Below are positions 25,418 to 32,453 of a DNA stretch of 39,202 nt, piece after piece. The notes under the pieces were generated by a model. That model ran no database searches, was not told the DNA's origin, and saw only the letters and a list, made by a program, of their open reading frames with translations. This DNA comes from Vampirovibrio sp. GTDB lineage: Bacteria; Cyanobacteriota; Vampirovibrionia; Vampirovibrionales; Vampirovibrionaceae. The position numbers and the translations under genes were made by a program. How positions within the stretch are numbered: position 1 is the first letter of the stretch; the number at the start of each line of letters is the position of its first letter. The stretch lies in NCBI GenBank assembly GCA_019634025.1, contig JAHQWC010000145.1:1-39202 (forward strand), read 5' to 3'.

Positions 25418-25450
25418 CCCCTGAAATTGGCTGTATCGTTTTTTCAGGGG
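25418..25450. repeat. 9-bp inverted repeat downstream of rsmG
   Basis: CCCCTGAAA and TTTCAGGGG flank a 15-nt loop. There is no T-run on either side, so it may be a Rho-dependent 3' end stabiliser for rsmG or an upstream element of the small gene at 25133. Confidence 0.3.
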
Positions 25451-25503
25451 AGATTCTATGGTAAAGGCGTCTTTACAGTCTCAGGCTAGCATTGAGCAGG
25501 ATG

Positions 25504-26274
25504 CTATAGCGGGTTTTTACCTGGGGTGCCTGGATTGCGAGGGTATACGCCCAGAGTTTGCTTTTCTTTGCTAAAAATTGCTAAGGTAGATCCCCTTAAC
25601 GCTTTTTGGGTCAGCTCATGCACATTATCCAGTTTAACGGATAACGTCGTTATTGCCTTTTGAGCCGTCGAGAGTTCTTGCTGGCAGGACTCTCCTTTCA
25701 TTGCAATAATGCGCCCTTTTACTTTGACCATAGGGGCAGATAATTCCAGCAGTACCGGAATCTTTGCAACGGCCCTGGATACAGCAACATCAAACTGCTC
25801 TCTACTTGCACTCCCTTTTCTTCCAACTATTTCTGCTCGATCATTGATGACAGTTAAACGGTTTTCCAGTTGAAACGACTCCCGAATCAAGTCTATAAAC
25901 CGGCATTTTTTCCCCACAGACTCTACAGCGGTTACGTGAATATCTGGCCGGGCCAGTACCAAAGGAATGGCCGGAAAGCCGGCGCCACTCCCAATATCGA
26001 TGACCTTGGCGTTTGTAGGAATCCACGGCAGGAGACTTAAGGAATCCAGCACATGGCGGAATAAAAAACCATGAGGGTCTGTAATCCGGGTTAAATTAGT
26101 ATGTTGGTTATAGGTCACCAACTCCTGATGAAGCTGAACGATTTGATCAAACAGGGCTTCTGGAGAAGCGTCGGGTTGAAACTCAGCAATCGCCGCCAGC
26201 CATTGGTCACGATAATCAGATATCGGCAGTTCAGACGTTGGTTCAAGGGGGGTAGGGTTCGTATAATCAGTCAT
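25504..26274 (-). CDS. rsmG: 16S rRNA (guanine-527-N7)-methyltransferase
   Basis: A 256-residue SAM-dependent methyltransferase (GidB family) that modifies G527 in 16S rRNA. Motifs: YNQHTNLTRITDPHGFLFRHVLDSL, the SAM loop VIDIGSGAGFPAIPLVLA near residue 90, VESVGKKCRFIDLIRE, DVAVSRAVAKIPVLLEL and a C-terminal KQTLGVYPRNPGTPGKNPL, which is characteristic of the family. Length is slightly above the usual 205-240 because of about 30 extra N-terminal residues. It does not sit beside mnmG or parA here, unlike in many bacteria. A palindromic element lies between it and the next gene. Confidence 0.96.
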   Translation of the reverse strand: MTDYTNPTPLEPTSELPISDYRDQWLAAIAEFQPDASPEALFDQIVQLHQELVTYNQHTNLTRITDPHGFLFRHVLDSLSLLPWIPTNAKVIDIGSGAGFPAIPLVLARPDIHVTAVESVGKKCRFIDLIRESFQLENRLTVINDRAEIVGRKGSASREQFDVAVSRAVAKIPVLLELSAPMVKVKGRIIAMKGESCQQELSTAQKAITTLSVKLDNVHELTQKALRGSTLAIFSKEKQTLGVYPRNPGTPGKNPL

Positions 26275-26294
26275 AGGATCAATAGTACAATAAG

Positions 26295-26441
26295 TTAGGA
26301 CTTACGGAGAACGCACTCTGGCTCGTATCTACTTCGTCACTGTGCTGCTCAGCAGCGTCACGTACTACACAGTACGCTCCTTGCTTCCGCTGCTCGTTCC
26401 TCGTATCTGCGTCGCCACAGCACATTCTCCGTAAGTCCTAA
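26295..26441. mobile_element. 147-bp palindromic MITE-like element
   Basis: Perfect 17-bp terminal inverted repeats TTAGGACTTACGGAGAA (26295-26311) and its complement (26425-26441) bound a 147-bp element. The inside has further imperfect internal symmetry and a pair of related blocks (CTCGTATCTACTTCGTCAC and CTCGTATCTGCGTCGCCAC). It encodes no protein and lies between the rsmG start and the next gene. Short non-coding DNA with terminal inverted repeats is typical of a MITE; no clear target duplication was seen. It may also carry promoter or RNA-folding activity. Confidence 0.6.
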
Positions 26442-26483
26442 GCCAATGGTTATAAGACTCATACACATCGGATAGGGAAACCC

Positions 26484-29279
26484 ATGGGTACGCCAACGTT
26501 TATCCACTACAAAATTATTCAACGTCTGACAGACGGGTCGTTTGTGGCCAACCGTCGTTCTAAAGCGGGCTCGGTTGGCATTCAAGACCGCCGGGATATG
26601 GTTTCTCCCTTGGCAGTTACCAAGCGGTGTGTTCGGTATGAGCCTAATGTGTTTGCCAACCGCAAGCCCCTGATCATTAAAATGGCCAACACCTTGAACG
26701 ATTCGGCGAAAAAACTGACCTTGGTATCTGGTTCTCAGGGCTGTGGAAAGACGTCTCTGGTTCGAGGTGTGGTGGAGCTGATGGGGGGCGGTGAAGAGCA
26801 GGTGCTGTGGTTTGATGTAAGTATCCACACCGGCTTTGAAGAAATTATAGATTTCTTGATCCAATACATTGCCTATATCTGCAAAGCGCTTTCTGTATCC
26901 GGCTCAACTACAGAAGTAATGACCAAAATGCAATCTCAATCAACAGAAGTTCCTCACGATCTAGCTCAACTCAAAGCCATGCTGGATTCAGTGGCTCAAG
27001 TTCCACTGTTACTGGTTGTAGACAACATGGAACACATTGTTGATCATGATTTTGCCTTGCGGTCTCAGCCGTTTAAAGAGCTCTTAAACTTTCTGTTGTC
27101 GTTCCCCAATATTAAAATGGTCTTATTGGGAGAGCGTTTGCCGGTGTCGGATATGAGTAGCCGTCCGGAACTTTTGACCAGCATTAAGTTAGGAGGGCTG
27201 GAAGAATCTGACTTTATGGAGATTCTAGCCGGACATACTTTGAAAGCAGAAGATGCAGATCTAAATGCCCAACATTGGCAAGAGGTGTATCAAAAAACCC
27301 ATGGCGATCCCTGGCTCATCCGTATCTTGTTGCGACTGTCCAGGTGGACGGATGGGGATGCAGAAAAAACGTCTCAAGTATTGGAAATATTTGACAGTCA
27401 GCCGGATATCTTGCTGGAACAATTGGTGTGGTTTATTTACCAACAGCTGGCGCCGTTAGAACAGCAAGTAGTAAGGCTATTGTGCTTTTTACGCCACCCT
27501 ACGGATCTCTCCGCCGTCATTGCGATGTCTCGGTTCTGCTTGCCGGATTTCCCTGTTGCGGATGAACGTCAGTTTCAACAACAACTTGAAAAATCTCTCC
27601 TCATCTCGCTGATGAAAAGAACCTTCCCCCCTCAGGCGGTGTTGGCCCATGTGCAAGAACGTCACCAGTCTCCCAAGACGTTTCATCCCTGGTATGAGTT
27701 CTACCGACAGGTCAAAAAAGTAATTTATCGTCAGCTATTCCAGGAAGAACGCTCGAGAATTCACCAGCAGTTACAGGAATTTTACCTGCTGGAAAAGAAC
27801 AAGCCTTTTGCCCAAAGGGTGTATCGGGTAAAAAGTGCTGATCTGATTGAAGAGGCACGGCATCACGGCAACGCCATGCGTAAACGCCGGGCGACCATGG
27901 AGTCTTCTCAGGCCATGATGGATACCAAAGCTTATTTCTACAAAAGTATCCAGCCCGGCCCCAGTCCAAAACTGTATACCTTGGGTGATTATCGAGAGAT
28001 GGATCTCCCTGAAGATCTGTCTGAACGCGAGGCAATCCCAAAAACCTTACCTCCAACCCCTGAGAAAGAAGTGTTTCAAGCCGTTGGCGAAGACCCCTGG
28101 GATGTTTCCAGCTCAGATGATCTTGCCCTGACTGAGGAAGAAAAACAGCTCCTTTATGGCGAAGAAAGTCCTTTGAAGGAAGAAATCTCGCCAAAGCCCA
28201 ACTTGTTTCATAATACTCAGGTTTCTGAACCTGAGGTATACCAACATAGCGAAGATATAAACCTAGCTGAGTCGCCGTCAGGACATACTGATCCGATGGA
28301 AACTCAGATTAAGCAGGCCTTGGCTCAGGCGGTGGCGTCTCAAAACCGAGGGCAAATGGCGGAGCAGCTTATTGCTTTGGCACGGCATCGAATTTCTAAG
28401 GGGCGGCATTCAGCCGGAAAACATTGTCTGGAAAAAGTCCTGGCTATGGCAGCCGAGATTCCAGTGCTTCAGGCCGTTAACGCGCATCAGTTGTTTGCAG
28501 ATATTTATCGAGAACACCAACAACTGGAGCCCGCTCAACAGCATTTACAGCAGGCTGTTGAGCTATTAGAAGCCGGCTCTCTCACGGAACCAGAGGTACT
28601 GGATCAACTAGGGGATCTTTATCAGGGACTCGGGCTGCTCTTAACAGCAGACAACGACCCAGCATCTGCTATTCCTTATTATGAAAAAGCCTTAGCGTAT
28701 TTCACTCAGGCCAAAAATCCCTACCTAACTGCAGAGCTGCATTTTCATTTGGCAGAAACATACGACAGATTAAAACAGCCGGAACAAGCCTTAATTCAGT
28801 ATCAACAGTCTTTAGTGTTGGATGAAAGCAATGGTAATACGGCCTCTTGTGCTGTAACACTGGCCAACATGGGCAGTATTTATTTAGAGCAACGCAGCCG
28901 TACCGGGTATGAAAAAGCACTGGCTTGCTTTGAAAAATCTTTGGCGTTTGATCGAGACATTGGCAACTTGGAAGGCGCTTTTAAAACTCAGGATTTAATG
29001 GCCAGTACCTACAGCGCCTTGCGGCAGCCGGAAAAAGCAGAAGAAATATATAGTCGTTTGTTGGCCTTGGCGTTGAGGGAAAACAACGACACGTGGAAAA
29101 CCTTGGTGTATTTAAAGTGGGGGCACCTAGCGCACCACTTAAAAAACTGGACCGGCGCCCTGGAGAAATACCAATCGGCCCTGGTGTTTGCACCTCAGGT
29201 GCTGACGCAAAAGGGGATTGATCTGTTACAGCAAAAAGTCCGGGAGGCCGAACATGGCTTGCAGCACCACACACTTTAA
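26484..29279 (+). CDS. P-loop ATPase with C-terminal TPR array (STAND-like)
   Basis: A 931-residue multidomain protein. After an 80-residue N-terminus comes Walker A GSQGCGKTS (about 81-90) and Walker B LLLVVDNMEHIV (about 174-186), then GLEESDFMEIL and a helical C-terminal lid region as in AAA/NACHT-like STAND ATPases (LEQQVVRLLCFLRHPTDLSAV resembles their winged-helix segment). Residues about 480-620 are low-complexity and acidic. From about 650 to the end are some seven TPR-type helical repeats (SAIPYYEKALAYFTQAKNPY; QALIQYQQSLVLDESNG; KALACFEKSLAFDRDIGN). Such proteins are signalling switches or regulators. The 3' end overlaps pyrE by 26 bp, so the two are likely translationally coupled. 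Confidence 0.8.
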   Translation: MGTPTFIHYKIIQRLTDGSFVANRRSKAGSVGIQDRRDMVSPLAVTKRCVRYEPNVFANRKPLIIKMANTLNDSAKKLTLVSGSQGCGKTSLVRGVVELMGGGEEQVLWFDVSIHTGFEEIIDFLIQYIAYICKALSVSGSTTEVMTKMQSQSTEVPHDLAQLKAMLDSVAQVPLLLVVDNMEHIVDHDFALRSQPFKELLNFLLSFPNIKMVLLGERLPVSDMSSRPELLTSIKLGGLEESDFMEILAGHTLKAEDADLNAQHWQEVYQKTHGDPWLIRILLRLSRWTDGDAEKTSQVLEIFDSQPDILLEQLVWFIYQQLAPLEQQVVRLLCFLRHPTDLSAVIAMSRFCLPDFPVADERQFQQQLEKSLLISLMKRTFPPQAVLAHVQERHQSPKTFHPWYEFYRQVKKVIYRQLFQEERSRIHQQLQEFYLLEKNKPFAQRVYRVKSADLIEEARHHGNAMRKRRATMESSQAMMDTKAYFYKSIQPGPSPKLYTLGDYREMDLPEDLSEREAIPKTLPPTPEKEVFQAVGEDPWDVSSSDDLALTEEEKQLLYGEESPLKEEISPKPNLFHNTQVSEPEVYQHSEDINLAESPSGHTDPMETQIKQALAQAVASQNRGQMAEQLIALARHRISKGRHSAGKHCLEKVLAMAAEIPVLQAVNAHQLFADIYREHQQLEPAQQHLQQAVELLEAGSLTEPEVLDQLGDLYQGLGLLLTADNDPASAIPYYEKALAYFTQAKNPYLTAELHFHLAETYDRLKQPEQALIQYQQSLVLDESNGNTASCAVTLANMGSIYLEQRSRTGYEKALACFEKSLAFDRDIGNLEGAFKTQDLMASTYSALRQPEKAEEIYSRLLALALRENNDTWKTLVYLKWGHLAHHLKNWTGALEKYQSALVFAPQVLTQKGIDLLQQKVREAEHGLQHHTL

Positions 29280-29814
29280 AGAACGTTTATTCCAAGAAAT
29301 TCAGACCCGCTCTTTCCGTAAAGGAAAATTCACCCTGGCTTCCGGTAAAACATCTGATTATTATATCGACTGCCGCACGACCACTCTGAGTGGAGAAGGC
29401 GCTTATCTCATCGGTCATCTGCTCACCCCTATCATACAAGAACTCCAGGCAGACGCCGTAGGCGGGATGTCTATTGGAGCAGACCCTATTGTCTCGTCAG
29501 TCCTATACCATAGCGCTGCCATGGGTAAGCCGCTAGAAGGCTTTCTGGTTCGTAAAGAGGTCAAAAAACACGGCGCCCAACGTCAAGTGGAAGGGAACCT
29601 GCAACCTTGGATGCGCGCCGTTCTGGTAGAAGATGTTATTACCACTGGCGGCTCCACATTACAAGCCATTGAGGCCATCCATAAGAGCATGCCTTCCGTA
29701 CAAATCGTTAAAGTACTGGCGTTGGTCGATCGATCTAATGGAGATAACCTGATTACGCAGAATGGGATTCCGTTTCAGGCGTTGTATCCGGTGAGCCAAT
29801 TTCTTCAAGGCTAG
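29254..29814 (+). CDS. pyrE: orotate phosphoribosyltransferase
   Basis: A 186-residue enzyme of pyrimidine synthesis that makes OMP from orotate and PRPP. I choose ATG 29254 because GGGAGG lies 6 nt upstream and it yields the typical MACSTTHFKERLFQEIQ start; an open frame runs further upstream to 29218 inside the previous gene. Signature parts are FTLASGKTSDYYIDCR near 26, GMSIGADPI, LVRKEVKKHG and the PRPP motif VLVEDVITTGGSTLQAIE. The start lies within the upstream P-loop/TPR gene (26-bp overlap) and the end overlaps the convergent gene at 29753 by 62 bp. Confidence 0.95.
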   Translation: MACSTTHFKERLFQEIQTRSFRKGKFTLASGKTSDYYIDCRTTTLSGEGAYLIGHLLTPIIQELQADAVGGMSIGADPIVSSVLYHSAAMGKPLEGFLVRKEVKKHGAQRQVEGNLQPWMRAVLVEDVITTGGSTLQAIEAIHKSMPSVQIVKVLALVDRSNGDNLITQNGIPFQALYPVSQFLQG

Positions 29815-30193
29815 GGTCTTCAGATGTAATCTCTTCAGGCATGAGCTCTTTGGGGATCATACTCTGCCAGTTTTCATCCAGCCCCTGGAAAAACTCGTGG
29901 GCATCCAGCACATCATCTTCCCGGATGGGGGGCAAGGCGCCTAAACGTTCAAAATCTTCTTCGGTAAATTCAGGATCCTTGAACTCATAGAGATCATCAG
30001 CGCCGTCCTGAACCTCAACACCCACAACTGCAACGCCGGCTTCTCGCTCACAGTGATGGCAATTTACCTTCACCACAAACACGCCTTCGTTTTCCTGCAT
30101 CAGTTCGACGTCGGCTTCTTCAAAGTTTTGCATGCAAAAATTACACCGCATCCGGGTAAAAAAGCTTTGTATCATTTCAAACGCGTGGTTCAT
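29753..30193 (-). CDS. acidic protein with CxxC-CxxC zinc-ribbon-like motif
   Basis: A 146-residue protein starting MNHAFEMIQSFFTRMRCNFC, with the Cys pairs CNFC at about 17-20 and CHHC at about 44-47, spaced like a zinc ribbon. The C-terminal half is strongly acidic (EEDFERLGALPPIREDDV, then PEEITSEDPSLEEIGSPD). The frame stays open upstream to 30340, but the ATG at 30191-30193 follows a GGA site and gives a tidier protein; a longer 195-residue start cannot be excluded. No family recognised. The 3' end overlaps the pyrE 3' end on the other strand by 62 bp, so antisense pairing of the two transcripts is possible. Confidence 0.62.
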   Translation of the reverse strand: MNHAFEMIQSFFTRMRCNFCMQNFEEADVELMQENEGVFVVKVNCHHCEREAGVAVVGVEVQDGADDLYEFKDPEFTEEDFERLGALPPIREDDVLDAHEFFQGLDENWQSMIPKELMPEEITSEDPSLEEIGSPDTTPETESHSA

Positions 30194-30395
30194 TTTCCGT
30201 ACTCTTAAATTTTCTATTCCCGGCAAGCAGCGGCTTGCTTCAACCTTGTATAGGGTTCTTTCACCTGTCCCTATTGTAACGGTGTTTTGGGATTTTGGCA
30301 GGGATTTTATAATTTTATAAGATTCCAAGCCCGTCGCCACAGGTAAACAGAGCTGTTACAATGCTAAACGTCCCTTTAGGTAGAGAGGTATCCTT

Positions 30396-30833
30396 TTGTC
30401 TTCCAACACTTCACTAGAGACAGATGAAACTAAAGCTGTTGAATATATTTTTGAGGTGCCGGTACATATTTTTGACACCGATTGCTATGGCGTGATGTGG
30501 CACGGCGCCTATACGAAATGGCTGGAGATGGGGCGGGTGGATTTATTAAAATCCGTGGGCATCTCTTTACCCAAGCCGGAACAAGCCGACGGTTACGTAT
30601 GTCCCGTGGTGGATCAGCATTTTACGTTTAAACACCCCGCCAGAATGAACGACGTCTTGATCCTAACCTCTCGAATGACCCAAGAGGGTCGTCGACTGGT
30701 GTTTCAGCAAACCTTTACCCAAAAAGACTCTGGTAAAACCGTCATGATTGGCACCACCAAGTGTGTCCTGGTGGATCAAAAGTGGAAGCCTCTCCGGCAA
30801 CTGCCAGAAGAGATTCAGAGGCTATTCAATTAA
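30396..30833 (+). CDS. acyl-CoA thioesterase, hotdog fold (YbgC/4-HBT family)
   Basis: A 145-residue thioesterase that hydrolyses acyl-CoA or related thioesters. The 4HBT signature VHIFDTDCYGVMWHGAYTKWLE has the catalytic Asp (DTD) and the H-x-x-Y of the family, followed by VDLLKSVGIS, DQHFTFKHPARMND and the closing strand VMIGTTKCVLVD. The start is TTG 30396, preceded by GAGAGGT 6-7 nt upstream; the next in-frame ATG comes after the catalytic motif, so TTG is required. It is followed at once by the long inverted repeat 30834-30949. The natural substrate is uncertain. Confidence 0.9.
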   Translation: MSSNTSLETDETKAVEYIFEVPVHIFDTDCYGVMWHGAYTKWLEMGRVDLLKSVGISLPKPEQADGYVCPVVDQHFTFKHPARMNDVLILTSRMTQEGRRLVFQQTFTQKDSGKTVMIGTTKCVLVDQKWKPLRQLPEEIQRLFN

Positions 30834-30949
30834 CGTGTCATTCCCGCGAAGGCGGGAATCCATCCTCAGCACTTGAATAAATGTATGACCAGGGTTCTGC
30901 ATCTACTTAACTCCGCACAGTGGATTCCCGCCTTCGCGGGAATGACACG
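30834..30949. repeat. 116-bp element with 29-bp perfect terminal inverted repeats
   Basis: CGTGTCATTCCCGCGAAGGC (first bases of the left arm, 30834-30862) is the exact complement of the right arm 30921-30949. Each arm holds its own hairpin TTCCCGC-GAAG-GCGGGAA. It begins immediately after the thioesterase stop and ends 12 bp before the stop of the convergent glcG-like gene, so it probably serves as a bidirectional transcription barrier. The TTCCCGCxxxxGCGGGAA core resembles widespread bacterial repeat elements. Confidence 0.75.
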
Positions 30950-30961
30950 AGGGTTTGTACT

Positions 30962-31378
30962 TTAAACCGCTGCTAAAGCGCCTTCAAAGGCTTTTACGCC
31001 GGCTTCGGCTACGGCGTGATCCTGATCGCCGGATCCACCACTTACGCCAATGGCGCCAATGACTTTCCCGTCGCGTTTGAGGGGAATGCCGCCGGCAAAC
31101 ACCATGATTTTGCCGCTGTTAGAAGCATGGATGCCAAAAAACTGCTCGCCGGACTGGCTGTGCTGGGCCAAGTCTTTGGTGGCAATGTCAAATGCCCGAG
31201 AAGTGTAGGCTTTTTTGATGGAAATATCAATGCTGCCAATCCAGGCGTCATCCATCCGCACATGGGCCACCAGGTTTCCCCCGGCATCGGCCACGGCAAT
31301 ATTCATGGGCTGGCCAATTTCCACCGCCTTCTTCTCCGCTGCGTCAATCACTTTACGGGCATCTTCAAGGGTAATCAT
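30962..31378 (-). CDS. GlcG/HbpS-family protein (DUF336)
   Basis: A 138-residue protein. Typical family pattern: ITLEDARKVIDAAEKKAVEIG at the start, MNIAVADAGGNLVAHVRMDDAW, then SIKKAYTSRAF, FFGIHASNSGKIMVFAGGIPL and the glycine-rich GAIGVSGGSGDQDHAVAEAG near residue 110. Members include GlcG, linked to glycolate use, and HbpS, which binds haem or senses redox outside the cell. This one has no signal peptide. AAGGAG lies 9 nt upstream of the ATG and a candidate promoter is at 31417-31441. Its specific role is unknown. Confidence 0.92.
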   Translation of the reverse strand: MITLEDARKVIDAAEKKAVEIGQPMNIAVADAGGNLVAHVRMDDAWIGSIDISIKKAYTSRAFDIATKDLAQHSQSGEQFFGIHASNSGKIMVFAGGIPLKRDGKVIGAIGVSGGSGDQDHAVAEAGVKAFEGALAAV

Positions 31379-31416
31379 CTCTCTGTTCTCCTTAAACGCT
31401 TTACAAGACTGGGGTC

Positions 31417-31441
31417 ATTATAACAAAGCCCAAACTTTGGG
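31417..31441 (-). promoter_or_regulatory. candidate promoter and dyad for the GlcG-like gene
   Basis: On the minus strand TATAAT lies at 31417-31422, and where the -35 would begin (about 31440) there is the 13-bp dyad CCCAAA-C-TTTGGG (31429-31441). A repressor or activator could bind there. Three copies of TTTGGGATC occur nearby at about 31436-31490. Confidence 0.35.
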
Positions 31442-31646
31442 ATCCTGGTTAGGAATTTTAATTTGGGATCTTTGGGATCTTTTGGGGAGCGTTGGCATAG
31501 TATTTTAGATCTTTGTTGAGAGGGTAGCCGGATTTGGGTGGGTGTCAACGATGTTGGTTATTACGCCCAAGGTAATAGTATCAACAGGTCCATTTGGATC
31601 CATTCCTCGGTTGGGGTAGGCTTTTAAGGAATGGCGAGAACGATTT

Positions 31647-32453
31647 GTGATTGTTGGGGAATTGCGTTTGATCACCTTGGATCAGGTCTCCAAATCTTTT
31701 GATGGCGGCAATACATTTGCCGTCAATAAACTGTCTTTGCAAATCCTACCCGGAGAACTCTTTGTTCTCCTGGGATCTTCCGGCTGCGGTAAAAGCACCA
31801 CCATGAAAATGATTAATCGCCTCATTGAACCCACTTCGGGCCGAATTGAGGTGAACGGTCAAAACGTGTTGGATCAGGATCCGGTTAATCTAAAACGCTC
31901 CATTGGCTATGTGTTTCAGGGCATCGGCCTGTTTCCCCATATGACCATTGAAGAAAACGTGGGTATTGTCTTAAAGCTATTGGGGTTCGATAAAGCCAAA
32001 CGATACGAGCGCTCTAAAGAACTGTTGGACATGGTCAGTCTGCCGCTGGAAACCTATGGCAAACGTTTCCCCAAAGAACTCTCTGGCGGACAACAACAGC
32101 GTGTCGGTGTTGCACGAGCCTTGGCCGCAGATCCTGATATTCTGCTGATGGACGAACCTTTTGGCGCCCTGGATGCCCTGACCCGTGATGACTTGCAGCA
32201 AGAAATACTGCATCTCAAGCACACCCTCAATAAAACCATCGTCTTTGTGACCCACGACCTTTTTGAGGCATTGGCCTTGGGTGATCGCATCGCCATTATG
32301 CATGCAGGCCAGTTGGAGCAGGTAGGCACCAAAGAAGAGGTGCTTCAAAATCCAGCCACTGATTTTGTGAAAGATCTGTTTGAAAAGCCTGCCAAACAAC
32401 TCGCCGCCTTCCAAGAAATCCAGCAAGAGCTTCAGGAGGGACTGGGTGAATGA
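31647..32453 (+). CDS. osmoprotectant (betaine/choline-type) ABC transporter ATP-binding subunit
   Basis: A 268-residue ABC ATPase of the ProV/OpuCA type. Walker A GSSGCGKST near residue 42, Q-loop VFQGIGLFPHM, signature LSGGQQQRVGVARAL, Walker B ILLMDEPFGALD and the switch histidine in VTHD are intact. It is shorter than OpuCA/ProV (about 380-400 residues) and lacks the C-terminal CBS domains that sense ionic strength. GTG 31647 is a possible start; TTG 31668, with GGGGA 7 nt upstream, gives MITLDQVSKSF, as in relatives, and may be the real one. The stop overlaps the next ATG (ATGA), coupling it to the permease/binding protein. Confidence 0.92.
   Translation: MIVGELRLITLDQVSKSFDGGNTFAVNKLSLQILPGELFVLLGSSGCGKSTTMKMINRLIEPTSGRIEVNGQNVLDQDPVNLKRSIGYVFQGIGLFPHMTIEENVGIVLKLLGFDKAKRYERSKELLDMVSLPLETYGKRFPKELSGGQQQRVGVARALAADPDILLMDEPFGALDALTRDDLQQEILHLKHTLNKTIVFVTHDLFEALALGDRIAIMHAGQLEQVGTKEEVLQNPATDFVKDLFEKPAKQLAAFQEIQQELQEGLGE

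Noticed and set aside
25458-25574. 38-codon plus-strand frame with AGGGGAG ahead of ATG
   Set aside because: It runs antisense into the conserved C-terminus of rsmG, and its peptide has no recognisable features.
26295-26441. Broken transposase gene in the palindromic element
   Set aside because: No coding frame in it matches a transposase; it is too short.
29218-29253. Upstream start of pyrE at 29218
   Set aside because: ATG 29254 has GGGAGG 6 nt upstream and gives a normal OPRTase N-terminus.
30834-30949. CRISPR-like repeat pair
   Set aside because: The copies are inverted and only two; there is no regular direct-repeat/spacer spacing.
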